Assembly: GCA_003640385.1 (NCBI GenBank)
Contig: RCAB01000015.1
Coordinates: 248,001-312,000, forward strand
DNA: 64,000 nucleotides
Source: Setaria digitata
Lineage: Eukaryota > Nematoda > Chromadorea > Rhabditida > Setariidae
Direction of reading: 5' to 3'
The notes beneath the pieces were generated by a model. The model worked only from the letters and a program-made list of their open reading frames with translations, searched no databases and was not told the origin of the DNA. The position numbers and the translations under genes are program-made. Positions 13,101 to 26,800 of the stretch are shown here, one piece after another. Numbering within the stretch: position 1 is the first letter of the stretch; each line of letters opens with the position of its first letter.

Positions 13101-16100
13101 ATACATGAGTGGATCACCAACTGACACTAATTTTGCCGATTCTAATTTTGGATCCGGCACACGTCCTTCAATAATCGTTAAACTAATCACTGGAATGCTA
13201 GCTGTCGCTCCAATTATGCCACGTGTATTCATATCACTACAAGGGTAATTAATTAATTGATTGCATTAATTAAATTAATATTCCAATAAATCCTAATTCG
13301 CAGTTCTTCCACCTGTCGACTGCAATTTTTAAAGCTCCTCTTATTTCTTACATAATTAACTATTCATGGTTCGTTCTATCCTTTTTATTTACTTCTATAC
13401 TTTCTAAATTTAAATTTTATTCAATTAAATAACTTCAGATTCGACATTTCGTTCTTTTCGCAATTTTCTATCGTAATATTTTTATGCATATTTTTATTTG
13501 CAGTTGAAAAATTGATAATAAAATATTTGAATTAAGTGAGAAAGAGAAGGAAAAAAGGAAAAGTCTGGAATATGAAGGAAAAGATACAAATTAATTTTAC
13601 TCCTTTTCTTTACTTTTCTTTCGCTTTCAAAATTTTAATTTTTATTACTTCCATTATAAAAGTATTACAATTACTACTTGATAACAATGAATTATTTAAA
13701 GTTAAATTTCGCATTACACATTTATTTTACTGACATAACATTCGAGCAAATTTTAGTTATTTTAGAATGTTTACTATTTTACATTAACATTTGCCATCAA
13801 TTACAAATTAAATTTAAATATTATTTCTACCAACCAAAAAAAAAGAAGCAAACCTGGAATTGAGAAAAAAATTTGAAAATGAAGTGATATAAGCGAGTCG
13901 TTCATGCATCACAAAAGAAAAAAAAATAATTAAATAAATGGAATCTCAATACTCTTTTTCAACACTATTTATTGTATAATAAGTCGTAATTAATTATTGT
14001 AAATTAACATACGCAATGAAATTAAATTTGGTGGCGACCTTGAAGGATTGTTGTTGAAAGATACAGTGCACAGCAAATGATCGATCACCTGCGGTTACGA
14101 AATTCGGATGAAAGCTGAAGACGAGTACCACAAATATTTCAACTTCTTTTGTTTCTGACTAAAACAATTAACTAATCTTAATTTACGCCAAGAAAAAAAG
14201 TGATGGAATGATTAATTAATTATCACTTGCAAAACTGTTAAATTAAAAATGTATTTTTACTTGATAATTTTTAAAAAATTATAATTAGTTATTTTAAGTG
14301 AATTTTTTCAACAAGATAGATTAAAGGTTGAAATTATAAATTACAATGTTGCATGTTGTTGGTGATTAAGTAACTATCTTGTGAAATATTTTTACTTAAG
14401 AAGCGATGACAGATTTAAGGCAATTCTGCGATTAAAGAAATGCAATTTTAATTTTTCTTTTTTTTTTTTGCAACTCCTGGAAGTTTTTTGAGAAGTTTTG
14501 CAGACATAAATTGTTTGTGAAATAAATTCCTTTTTTTATAGTAACAAATTTCAATTATCATCATATAGTTGGTAGATTTCGTAAATAGTTTGGTTCCAAA
14601 TTTTGGTTTATTTCAGTTTCAATACACTAATACTTTGTATGAAATTAAATTATTGGAATGTAAAATAATCGACATCAGATTTTAAGTACCTTCGTGTTAT
14701 TAATTACATCCTCCAAAAAAAAGAAAATGAAAAAATGAAAAAAAAATCGATTTTAATTTTTTTTTTTAAGCTTCATATATCAACTATTGCAGCGCTACTG
14801 TACCAGTTCCGCAGAAATTAAACTAAGATGGAGTTGGAGTTGAAAAAAAAAAGTAGAACTAACGCAAAATCATCTTTATCACCTTCATTAATTGCATAAA
14901 TTACGATTAACCAGACCAGGTTACGGTAATTCCACGAAACAACTAAATTTATAAAATAAACTATGATTTAAAAGAAAAAGCTATATTTTTCCTTTCGTCT
15001 TTTTTGTAATAATCAATTATTTTTATAAATAATTACCATTTTTGTTGCAGCAATCATGTTTCATTTCATTGCCGTTAAATGGAGAAAGGAAAAAAAAAAA
15101 TAAGAATATGCTTTTTTTCGAGTTCGAAATAATTACACATGGAAGAGAAAATAATTATTTAGAAAGTTCATTTTTAGTCAAAAAATTTATATTTTAAGGA
15201 AAAAATTCGAAAAAATCGTGAGTCACTTAAAAGATAAGTTCAAAATTTTTCATTGTATAATTAAACGCGAGAGAAAGTTTGCTGCTGAAAAGGATAAACA
15301 GAGCATATATATTTAGTAATTGCTGATGAATATTTGTCAATGGATGTATCGCTGCATTAAAATAAATTTAAATTACGGTGGAAACAATAGAGAGAGAGAA
15401 AAAGAGAGAGAGTGAAATGACTTAATTTCAGTACATTTCAATTAATCTCAAATTGAGAACGATAACCTTTAATGTCACCAAAAGAAAATTTTTGCTAAAC
15501 GAAGTGTGTATGGTGCTAATAAATGATTGAAGTGAAAATATTTTAGTGAAATTAACTTCGCTCTTTTTTCAGAAAAAAAATTAAACAAAATTGTTTGAAA
15601 TGAATAAATTTGTTTAAGTAAGGTTAACTACGTTTTGAATCGCTCATAATATTATGAGATTTATTCTTATCGAAATCAAAATGTTAGCTGATATTTTGAA
15701 ATCATTTCACAAAAAAAGTGATCAAAATCCAAAGAATTGCTTGAAAGCTCAGTAAAATATTAAAAGGACGAGTCATGGTTTAATAAGCGACTAATTAATT
15801 ACTCGGGATTAGCAGCAGTAGTAATTAGTTTTGTATTCATATATGATTGTCTTTAAAATCGTTGCTCAGAAAAAGTGCTATTTACTGATGGATCTAATAA
15901 AATTTATGAAAAAAGGTAGTGAAAATCTTAAAAATACTATAGAGACAATTCAGTAAAAATAAACGACAATAATCAGAAAAAGATAAAGCTATGAGAAAAT
16001 TTTACCATTTTACTTGTAAAAAAAAGATTTTATTCCACGTAACGAGAAATTAGGAAAGTTTATTTTTCTTTTCTTTTCTTCACATACATTTTCCTTTCAA

Positions 16101-17754
16101 GAATTAATAAATTCAACGAACAGTTACTCTAGCATTCTTATATTATAATGTGTTATATGATAAGAATTAATGCTTAATAATGAAAAAAACGAATAAATTA
16201 ATGCTTAATAAGTAAACGAATAAATCTTTCTCGCTTATAAGATTGTGTCGTATGTGGGGAATAGTTATTGATATGCTTTTGGTAATTAATAAATACCTTG
16301 CTGATAAGATAGAAATTGTATCAGTTTCTATGTCAAAAAATTTATTATCTGAAGATTTTATATTTTATACTTTATTCCATCAGATTTCGTACTGAGGAAA
16401 ATGATTATGTGTTAAAACCCATTTTATGTCTCTAATTACAGGACTACCTCATCATTCATATAATTGCCTCATTCTTTACATTGCTTATCTGATTATCAAT
16501 ATTTTCATCCTGTTTGTTTTTTATTGTTTAAAATCGCCACTTTATTATGAAAACTACGGCTTTATCATTAAAACTATTATCTTGATCTTTGAAGCAATCC
16601 ATCTATTCAGCTAAACTTTTGTCGCACAAAACAATCACTTCAGCACATTATCAACTAGCACCATATCAGCAACCATGCATTTATCTCATTATCCACTTAA
16701 CCAATTTACTTCTAATAATGCTATCTTATTATTAATTAGTACATCTACCTTGCATTCAGTAGCAATTTTCCGCTATTGGCAATGTCGATCAGCTTACCTT
16801 GTTTCGGCTTTATTTACACCTATATTATCACCACTAATATAGTTACTGTATTGCAGCTATACCTGCCTCGTTACAGTGTGGTTACTATATCAGTGATAAT
16901 AACACTTATCACCGTAAACTTAAAATGTTGCAGCACGCTTACATTCCTTCGCAACACCAAACCACATTGAGCGATACGATTTAATGGAATTGAAAGTGAT
17001 GGTGTTGTTGTATTTTCGTTCACCGAATAGACTGCCGCACATCCATTCGTTCGTCGCCAATTTTTAATAAAAATAACACCCTCAAATAATTCTTCCGTGC
17101 TACCTTCAATTGTTATATTTTCTGGTCCACATGTGACCTGAGGCATCCCTATAAATCAACTAATTAATTAATCCGATTAAATTAACCCATTCATTCCGTT
17201 AAGAAACAATGATTTTTCAATATTTTAAATTTTGGAGAAAAAAAGAACAAATGAAGATTGAAATAAACATTATTTATATATATTAATTGGGTATTTATCA
17301 TAGGAAAAAAGATAAAGAGAAGAAAAAAGGGATTACAAATTGAAAGCTAAATCAAGTCCTTTTGAGGAAAATATTTAATAACTGATAAGGCCTAACCTGT
17401 CAATTTATTGTCAATTGTTTTCGCTGTAACAGGCTGAAATTTGATTGATTCAGCTACTTCTTTTTCTTTCATATATATTTATTTTAGTTATTTGATTCTT
17501 CTATTAATTTTGCAATCATTCTCAATCTCGTATTTCTCGGCAAATGCACAAATCAATCCACACTCTCTTATCACCATTACAAATATTTGCTGCTTTCTTT
17601 CTAATTTTTTATCAATAATCCGAACAAATTAAATTTTATCATCATTAAAAGCTAAAAAAAAAGAAATAGTAAAACAAACAAAAAAAAAAAAAGATAAGCA
17701 TACCAATAATAATAGGCTGAAGAAAAATTGCAAAATCATAAGAAATAGCAGCAT
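10197..17754 (-). CDS. Cuticlin-type ZP-domain transmembrane protein, 9 exons, 386 aa
   Basis: Predicted secreted/apical ZP-domain protein of the nematode cuticlin family, which polymerises in cuticle layers or apical matrices. Minus-strand exons 17754-17704, 17433-17397, 17148-16943, 14158-14013, 13236-13076, 12555-12422, 11350-11213, 10764-10635 and 10354-10197 join with consistent phase. Order: hydrophobic signal peptide (MLLFLMILQFFF, residues 1-17); ZP domain from TCGPENITIEG through ELFEGVIFIKN, AQCGLVLRR, NFVTAGDRSFAVHC and ENGCSLDS to DYFCPKQPDCSK; a furin-like cleavage site RLKR right after; then a C-terminal membrane segment (FFAGTFAALTTAYLATIML) and a short basic tail ending SQRKQ. 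Exon 2 is only 37 bp. A TTACAG acceptor lies 8 bp upstream of the ATG. An AATAAA overlaps the stop codon. Introns are long for a gene this small (one is about 2.8 kb). The specific cuticlin paralogue is not assigned. Confidence 0.88.
10910..10928 (+). repeat. 19-G homopolymer inside a cuticlin intron
   Basis: An uninterrupted run of 19 G residues follows GCGCCC. It lies in the intron between cuticlin exons 11350-11213 and 10764-10635. Such a run is strikingly out of place in AT-rich sequence. See the matching run at 54106-54124. Confidence 0.9.
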
Positions 17755-19572
17755 TCTTCGTCCTGTAAGTGACGAAAATAAGATAAATTAAGAATGATAA
17801 ATTATTAAAATTAATATAAATGATAAATGAGAAAAGAGGATGATAAAATAACGGAAATGGCGAAATGATCAACGAAGAAAATGGAAAAACAGAAATAAGA
17901 AAATGAAGAAAGCGGAATTGGAAAAATGTTATATGTATGAATGACTGAATAGACTATGTATATGTTATAATAGTCTTTCTAACTGATGTCCTTGGCCTGA
18001 TATGATCGGGAGGAAAAAAGTAAAAAGGGAAAGAAAAAAGTTTTAAGAGAATGCGGGGCGAAAGTACCCGTTACAAGGGTTACATACCATCTTGTACAAA
18101 GCAAAGAGCGTCGTTCCTCTTTTTTTTGGAAATACTAAAATTATTTCCATTTTTTTGAAATACTAAAACTATTTTCTTTTTTTTTTTTTTGGAAATACTA
18201 AAGCTACCTTTTCTTTCTTTTGCAAATGCTAAAATCACACTTTAAAAAATAAAAAAGAATTAGCTTATTAACACTATTGGAATGCATTAAAAAAAATGAA
18301 TTTTAGTTGTCTTTCTAATTTTGTTACTTTTAAATTTTTATATAAAATTCCTTTTAAACAATATTAATTTGTTTGACTGTTTAGCTCAAAATGATAACAA
18401 CTAAATCGATTCAATGCCACTATTTAAGTTGAATTGTTATTGGTATATAATATAACGAATAATTTACTTCAGCATTGATTTATGAAGTATGATGTCCGTA
18501 CGAATACGTTTTACTAATAATTTCAATGATGAGTTGGATTGCTGTTGCTGCATAGTAATGAATAAATGATAAAAATTGTCAGTAAATTTCAGTAACAATT
18601 TGAAAGATATGCTTCAATTAAATTATTTTTTACTATAATTTCATCTGATTTTAAAATTTAATAGGTTAGCTCATTTTCCACCCAACTTGTCATCATATAA
18701 CATTCAGAATTAATCTAACGAGCAATTTTAGTATACTGATGCACTTTAGTGGAATTTTTACTGATATATCTTCATTAATACTTAATAAGCTTATTTACTC
18801 ACCAAACTGCTCTCACAGTATCGAAAGAATCAATTTGTTTTAAGTCGTTAGAGAAAAAAATTGAAAAAAAAAAACAGCGTAACTTGTCAGGTACTTAGGC
18901 AATATCTTCTGCTTTACTTGTGATATTCATAAACCGAGAGTCAATTAAAGAAGAAAATTAAAAATCACTGTGATAAGTAAGTCGAACATAATGATACAAT
19001 TAAGTTGAATTGTTGCTGATCGTCAAAAATACCGCTATAAATCGTTTTCGTCAAAATTGCTATTATAGTGTTCAGAGTCAACTGATGCAAAAGCGAATAT
19101 AAAATTTGTAAGTGATCGTCTGTTGAAGATTATTATTTATTATTATTACTAATATTATTATTATTAATTAAAATTGAAATAGAAAGGCGTCGAGAAAACC
19201 AGAGGAGGCTTTTCACTAAAATTAATAGGTTTAAAAAATAATGAAGGAAAGATGTAATCTATTAGGCAAGGAAGAGGTATTCAAATAAATATTAAAAAGC
19301 ATTTCTATGAATTCGTTTCTTTTCATTTTTTTTTTTCGCCGAACAGTTTGACCTGATTTTCAATTTCCTATTCATGTCATTATTTGTAACTTATTGAACT
19401 CGTGAAAAAAATAACAAAATGCATTATTGATAAGAGTTTCTGCTACTGAAACTATATAATAAATCAAATGAAGGAGAAAAGTGAAATTACAAAAACGAAT
19501 ATTTATAGTTATAATAGCAATATTGAAAATCTCTTCAATTCTAACAAATGATAACTATACATATTTTTATTA
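17755..19572. other. Intergenic region between cuticlin and CFAP410 genes
   Basis: No gene was recognised. It presumably holds the cuticlin promoter (the cuticlin is transcribed leftwards from 17754) and the 3' end of the CFAP410-like gene. It contains a degenerate tandem repeat (18115-18235) and a short TTA/ATT-rich microsatellite (about 19127-19168). Confidence 0.5.
18115..18235 (+). repeat. Degenerate tandem repeat, about 40 bp unit
   Basis: Four imperfect copies of a poly-T tract followed by GGAAATACTAAAA or a close variant (at about 18128, 18157, 18191 and 18220). The unit is AT-rich with variable T-run length, and I see no coding potential in it. Confidence 0.6.
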
Positions 19573-22145
19573 TTATCGTAATTTTTTGATCCTACGTTGT
19601 GCTTCATCAACAACATCTCGAAGTCCATCTGCATCAAGTTCATCTAGTAATACACCAATAGCAGAAATAATTCGCTCCTTTCGATGACGCTAAAAATATT
19701 ATATTCAGCTCTTTTTTCATTAATATTTTATAAAAACAAAAAGTATTTGAAGGAATTTGCCAAAGAGTTAATTAATTTTGGCAAAAATAAATAAATGAAA
19801 AGATACAGGAATTGAATTTGATGCTGTTCTTGGATGACTGATACTACGTTGTTGTGTCATATGTGATTTGTGTTGTTGTCTGAAGCCAAATGGTACATCT
19901 TGCATACTATGAAACATTGTATCAGTTGATGACACTTCCAGGCTAAAAAATTGAAAGGAAAATTACTTCCATTTAGCAATGTTTGTAAAAAAAAAAGATT
20001 CATAACCAAGCATTTTCTTATTGTTATTGAATAATTTTAGTAAAATTTCAGAAATGTAAAATTAAAATTCTTCCAAAGTACCATTAAAATAATTCTACAT
20101 AATTATTTAATTAAAATACACAGATAATAAATAACTCACAAACGATTCATTAAGATAACCCTTCCAATTAACTCTAGCTACTTTTTTACTTTTCTTAGAC
20201 TATTAATTTCTAACTATTTTATTAATAACAATAAATATTTTTGAGAGAGCGATCTTGGCTAAAATCTGTTTAAAAATCTGAAATTGCAATAAATAGCTCT
20301 TAAATTCGGAAGAAATTGTATAGAAAGAAAGCAATCCATTCAAATTTGAAGACATTATAATAAACGAATAGTTTTTGAAATATTGTTTTTTAAATATCGT
20401 TAAAATTTTATTAAAAATTTCTCGAGAAAAAATGAAATTTAAAGAATGAGTATGATAATATTATTTACTGATCCAATAATTTTGCCATTTTACTCACGCG
20501 TATAGAAATGAATAGTGAAGAAAAAACGGCGAATATGATTTGCGCAAAAAAAAGGTAGGAAAAAGAATTAAAAAAAAAAAAAGAAAATGATTTTTGCAAA
20601 TATTTACTAACCATTACTTTTCTTGCTTCTATATCATTGGCAACTCATTAATTCAAATTTCAATTTTAGCTTTAAATAAAATCAAAACATTAATAGATAT
20701 TTACTGTATCATACTTGAAATCTTGCCAAAAATTACGATTTTCAGTATTTCCCATCCCAACAATTCCTTCATACAGTGATGTGGCCATCAGCTTTGGAGG
20801 TAGTTGTTGCCTATGTTCAGGATCATTCACTGAACGATCTGATCTTAACTCTTGAATGCGAGGATGATTCGGGATAATCTTATCAATCACCGTTCTCTGA
20901 TTATCATCGATGTCATTATTGCTCTTATATTGATGATTTGTTTCAGCAGCGGTCAGCAGCTCCTCGATTGTTACTGCTAGAAATTTTCAGATATATAAAA
21001 TAAATATTTATTATAAGTGAAAAAATCTTAAGTCCAATGACTGCTTATCAGTTGAAATTATTTGCATAATCTATGGTGACAATCACTAAGATGATAATGA
21101 GTAGTGATGATAAATCGTTATCATCGCGATCGTACAGTTCGGTGAATAGGCAATAATATTTGAGGAGATAAATAGTCAAGATAAGGACCGAAATACTTAT
21201 TGAGTAATAGCAAGAAAAGTCTAGTGCGCCAAATGTCAAGGTAATTATTGAACGATATTAATAACTGATGTGACTTCAGAATGATGGAGCCTTGAATAAC
21301 AGTGATCGAAATGACAGTTTTAGATAACAGTGACAAGGATGGCAATGATCACTGTGATAATAGTGGCCAGAATCAAAATGATGGTAAAAAATGCTGATGA
21401 TTAAAGATGAGGATAAGATTGTTTATTTTAAATAAAAACACAAACAATATCATCTTATCATAGCAAGATATTATAGCATATCCGAACTAATTTATATTTT
21501 TCAAACTTAGTTGCTTGATATTATATATGTATATATTTCGATCAGTGATAAGTTCACTTACGCTTATCATCCAAACGAGTAAGATTAGGTAAAATTCGCA
21601 AAACTTTAGCACGATGCTTGTTATCGGCTGTACATGGATTTTCATCAATCCAAAGAGTTCTTAGCATTTTCAAATCTCTCAGATGCTCCAGTTCACTTAA
21701 GCTAGTAATTTCGTTTTTACGAAGGTACAATTCTTCGAGTCGCATACAATTTTCCAACGGCTTCAAGCATTTCACCCTATTCATGCTAAAAATTACGACA
21801 CTTTTAAATTAAATGAAACTTTAGTTAGTGATCAGTAATTTATGTATATCTTAATTAGTGAACTACTGTCCTAATCAATAGGCTACATGTCTTGATGTAA
21901 TGGATTAAACCTGTGAATCGACGAATTATGTGTCTCAACTGATTATGTGTCTTAATAATAGCTTACATGTCTTAATCACTGAATTATACCACTACTACCC
22001 ATCTCACTGTTGCTTTTTCAGTTTTAAATTATCAAACATTCCATATCAAATTTCTTGCAGATTAATTGCGAAAGATGACCTCAGAGAAAGGATTTGTAAA
22101 TTAATCATTTGAGAGCAAAGGCCGATGTCGTCTATGTCACAGCCC
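19573..22145 (-). CDS. CFAP410 (C21orf2)-like leucine-rich-repeat protein, 5' end not found
   Basis: Small LRR protein resembling CFAP410/C21orf2, a ciliary-base protein in vertebrates. Visible minus-strand exons 22145-22080, 21785-21562, 20976-20715, 19942-19807 and 19689-19573 join in frame (268 codons including stop). LRRs run through the first two exons: INLQILSLS, LEELYLRKNEITSLSEL and LKMLRTLWIDENPC, then the cap motif LPNLTRLDDK and VTIEELL. A low-complexity middle follows, and then a conserved C-terminal helix, ISAIGVLLDELDADGL, as in human CFAP410. The first exon seen starts in phase and needs an upstream exon ending in TG to give Trp. I could not identify that exon, so the start is missing from this model. 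An AATAAA lies two bases after the stop. In nematodes only sensory neurons are ciliated, so a role there is inferred. Confidence 0.78.
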
Positions 22146-22835
22146 CTGAAAAAAAATATGTATAATTTATTTACAACACCTTTTGTCTAATGGATAAGGA
22201 AAACCATTTCATGGTAGCATGATGTCAACACGTAATATTTGACGTCTTTCATTCATGTTGTAATGAATAGCCGTAAAATCGATGACATATTTGTCTCACG
22301 TAAAATCACTTTAGTACAAGCCGTATGAGGTAGATAAAACAGACCAATTTAAATAAAAAAGTAAACAGTAATTACAATCTATTCATTCACATGTTTCTTT
22401 TTTGTACAGGTCCAGTTTGATGAAACAATATTGATTGCCTTAAAAATCACGTCAAAATATTGGATCAAAACATCGGGCCAAACAATTGGCCTGGTAGGCA
22501 TATCATCCGCAAAAAGTTACCATAAATTTAGCTTCCGAACAGATTCAACAGTAATTTTGGTACGACTATAAACAATTGATTCCGTTAATCGAACCATATT
22601 GATGTTAGTTGTCGCTGCCACTGGCTATAGATGAAAGCCGGGAATAGAGGAAGCACAACAGATGGTGATGGTGTTTAGATGCTTGGACTATCTATGAAGC
22701 CAATTTTGTTTGGCTCGATACATCACTGTTCTTCCAGGCTCCACTGCTCTGCCATCAATCCATTTGTTGCGTTGTGATATCATCACAACTTTATCCATAC
22801 TCAAAGTAATTGATGTTCGAAGTTACTTTTTTGGT

Positions 22836-22990
22836 TTCATCACGAAAAGATGTTTAGCGCTAACTGGTTTTATCACGAAGAGATATTTGGAACTAGTCGG
22901 TTTAATTACGGAGAGATATTTGGAGCTGACTGGTTTTATCACGGGGATATCTGGAAGTACTGGTTTCATCACATGAGTTGACTGGCTTAA
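22836..22990 (+). repeat. Degenerate tandem repeat of about 36 bp, open in one frame
   Basis: Four to five imperfect units of the form GGTTTYATCACGAAGAGATATTTGGARCTRACT. In one plus-strand frame it reads as repeating GFITKRYLEL-like peptides. The units differ at many positions. The surrounding open frame (22710-22976) has no recognisable domain, so I treat this as a repeat and not as a gene. Confidence 0.65.
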
Positions 22991-23494
22991 TCGTGATGAG
23001 ATTTTTCTAGCTAGGTTCTATTGTTGTTAAACCTGTAAACATTACCCATCCGCTACAGGCTTCTCTTCATTCCATCGAAGTACTAATTTATTTTTCTCTC
23101 TGCATAACGAAGTAAGAGTAAAAGAAGATGTTGGCATAGAAGGCATATTCATAGGAATAATAGGACAAACTTCTAGGTTATGAATATTTCATCAGGGTGA
23201 TTTTGGCTCAATGCTATATTTTGGTGCTAATATGAAATGGACACGGCATCATATTTTAGTCCATCTTCTCGTGACTTCAGGTCAACCTCCAATTACTTTA
23301 GGTGACATTTGACTCAGTTCTATCTCTCGCCGGGCATAAACACTCCTCACAGCTCAGAGGGTTCAGATATTTTTTCGCTGTAACAGCCAGTAAAATTTTC
23401 ACCTTCAATTGCGGGAACTTGGATGAGTGCCAATCTTTCGTGTTCGTCAGCTTCTTGAATGTTCTGTTGGTTTATGTCTGCGATTGTCTGCATG

Positions 23495-23595
23495 CGCGTG
23501 TGTGTACGAGTGTGTGTATGTGAGTGTATGTAAGCACGTGTATGTGAGTATGTGTATGTGAGTATGTGTATGTGAGTATGTGTATGTGAGTATGC
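23495..23595 (+). repeat. GTATGTGA-type minisatellite
   Basis: Alternating GTGTGT and GTATGTGA blocks, with about four near-perfect copies of a 14-bp unit, GTATGTGTATGTGA, toward the right end. It lies about 300 bp upstream of the JADE-like start codon. Confidence 0.8.
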
Positions 23596-23892
23596 CGTAT
23601 ATTTTGTTTTTGTGCTTAAAAAGGTTTCTTTTATGTTCTGAATTCTTCGTCTTTCTCCTGCTAATTATGATGAATATGAATTTGAGAGCATTCGTTACTT
23701 ATACGTGCTTAAAGATGAGACTTGTAACACTATGACGTTGTTATATGTTTATCTGTATCCATTTCCTTATTTATCATCTCATTATTAAGTAGAAAGAAGT
23801 CGATTCCGCCTTATATTTTTATCATGTAGTTTCATTTTTATTCTACTTTCTCTTTCCAAAAATTTAATGCTTGTTTTTATTTTGAGGTGGCG

Positions 23893-26800
23893 ATGAGAAA
23901 TGGAGTTGTCAAGGTACGTAACCGTTTACGTAGACGATGTGCCGTTTCCTTAAGCGATAATCAGATTAGTCCTAGTGAAGAAGAAGCACCGATTGTCAAG
24001 AAAGGTTTGATATGTTTGTATAAATGGATGTCTGAGACTTTCACATTGTAAACTTGGCTTATGCAGTGTGTGTTACGTCTGAAAGTGCCTTGTTTCTTTA
24101 GTATCTGTTAGAAATCGCTTTTGTCTTTACATTATTTAAAAATTTGAGACAAGCTCATTAAATGAACAAAAACAACAATAACGCGTTATGATTTCAAATT
24201 CATTATGTGCTGTTTTATAATACTGATGAATGATAGAATGTCATCCAAAGATTCTTCTGTCATTCCTAACTACGCTATATCACGTTATTTTTTAGAAGCA
24301 GTTAGAAGAGTCAGTCCACAGCGTTCATCACGTTCGTCTCGAAGTGAAGTTACTGGGGATCTCGATAACTATTCTCAGCGTCACCATTGTCTGACAGGTT
24401 CATCTCATAATGTTTTTTAATGACTACTCAATTACTAATTTTTGCTAGTAGTAGAATTTAATTCTTGTTAACCATTATTTTATTATATTTCAGTTAGCTA
24501 TTTATTCATATTTCTCTCTATAAAATTTTATGGATGATTTGAATTTTAAAATCACTCATAAAACCAACTAAGGAATTTTTTGTCAGATTTTTTTATGTAC
24601 GGGAGTACCACTGATGCTTATATATATTTTTTCAGACTTTTCGGATGATAGAGATGTTTCAGACAGTGGGGAATATCTGGCAAAACGGAAATTTTATATC
24701 GTTGCTGATGGTGAGTAAATGGAAAACAAGAAGTATCTTTATTTTAAATTGAGAAACTATTTGTAGGGTTTCAGTTGAATTTGTTTTGTTGTTTCATCCT
24801 TTTCTTTTTTGCTTTAATATGATGTTTTAGGCGGAATTCCATCAGAATTGTATAGGACGGATTTATTACATAGGATGAAGCAGGAAGAGGATAGCGATGC
24901 ATCTTCAGATGATGAAAATACCTTTATACCAATGAGTGATCGTTGGAAAGAGGAGTGGAACCATGGAGTGCAGGTGATATTTTATTTTTTTTTAATAATA
25001 ATAATAATATACATAACTTTTTTTGTGATTTTTTCTCTTTTTAACATTGTTTAATACAATGCAGGTCCCATTGTGCAAGAAATTACCGGATTTTGTTGTT
25101 CATCATTCTCCATGCTGTTCTTCTGCTACTTCACCAGTGTCACGAGCTTCTTCAAAAAGGTAAATTCCCTGCGCATTTTTATGATTTGATAATTTTTAAT
25201 TATCTTTACTTCAGAATATATTGTTTCTTCATTCACGTTTGATTATCTGAAGGAATGATTTATTGATCTCAGTCCACGATCGTCGATATATTGGTGATAA
25301 GCACAAGCGTGTAATTATGCCGAAATTGCGTAATTATCAAATAGATCGACTTGATCGTGTATTTCTATGTAAATTAAATGAAAAACGCGTCGATGGCGGC
25401 TTGCGACCAATCAGCGAAAAAACTTTTGGTGAAGTTATGGATAAGTTGGAGGTTTCTTGTTGCCAGGTATTGCCCTTATTGAAACGATTAACTATTTTGG
25501 TCTCTAGACATTGGTTTTGAAAGATTCTAGAGATTTTTCGGATTGAATTTTGTTGGGTAAATGTCAGAAAAATTCCGGTATGTTGGGATTTTTTAGGCAA
25601 TACTTAACGATCTCTTATCACCCGTTGTCTCTCCTACAGCCTCCATAGAGACCGAATTTGAAGAAAATGTATGCTGTGATGTATGTCGTCAGGTAAGTTT
25701 GTTTCTGAATTTTTAATTTTTTTCTGCAAACTACTGGATTAGTTCCATGGAGAAAGGTCTCATTCCGCAAAACTTTCGTAATATTTAGGGTAAATATCTA
25801 CATCTAGTAAACACAAGTTTCAGCCAGATTGTGAAGAAGACGATAAAATTATATTCTGTGACGGTTGCAACGTGAGTGTACATCAGTCTTGTTATGGACT
25901 CGATTCTGTACCATCGGATGAGTGGCTTTGCCAGAAATGCATTATTCTTGGATGCAATGTAAACTTTTTGCTGATTTAGGAGCAGTTAAATAGAAATTCC
26001 AAATGAAGATAACAAATAAGCGTGAAAATATCGGTGATCGCTATTTGTCATAGTTACACTGATGGATAACTTTTTATTCCCATCATTCTGTATATGCATA
26101 ATATGCAGTATTTTAAGTTAAAATTTTAAGGCTCTTCCTTCGTGCGTGCTGTGTCCACTTACCGGTGGCGCAATGAAGTGTACGAAAGAAGGTGACACAT
26201 GGACACATATTGCTTGTGCACTTTGGATTTCCGAAGTCCGTTTTACGGACGTTGTTCATCGTGAACCCATTGCAAATATTTGCGATATACCTTACAGACG
26301 ATGGATGCTGAGGTAAAGTGATGTTTCTGCTGTAAGAAAATGATGGTATTTTATGTGTTGTATGTATAACAGTTCCTATCAAAAATTTTGTTATATCATT
26401 TTCACAAGTAACGTGCCTGTAGTAAAGTTGTAGAGGTTTCCTTTACATTACGTAATTCATTTGTCTTAGTTGCTGCAACTTAATTTAGATGCTCGATATG
26501 CGGTACGAAGCAAGGAGCTTGCATTCAGTGTTCCGTAGAAACATGTACGACTGCTTTCCATGTTTGCTGTGCACTTCGCAGTGGGCAGGTGAGTAAGCTG
26601 TCTTTCTGAAAGATAACTACCAAGGAGTTTGAAATTCTCAAACACTTGTGCATATTTATTTGATAGCGCTTTAAAATGAGCGAGTTAACTATCATGAGTG
26701 TTCCTTGCTTTCTATGGAAAGTAATTTTATTCCAAAAGTGCTGGAAATAAAAGATAACTTTTATTCCAGCACTTTTTTTTGTGCTTATCATACCTTGGAT

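Larger units (their letters stand above)
22146..23892. other. Intergenic region, probably containing the missing CFAP410 first exon
   Basis: The two flanking genes are divergent, so both promoters and the unlocated first exon of the CFAP410-like gene should lie here. The base composition is more balanced than in other intergenic stretches. It includes a tandem repeat (22836-22990) and a GT-rich minisatellite (23495-23595). No protein family was recognised. Confidence 0.5.

Noticed and set aside
22690..22800. Minus-strand reading MDKVVMISQRNKW..., considered as a transposase fragment or as the missing CFAP410 exon
   Set aside because: No transposase signature motif is present, no terminal repeats were seen, and the frame and junction do not supply the Trp codon that the CFAP410 exon needs.
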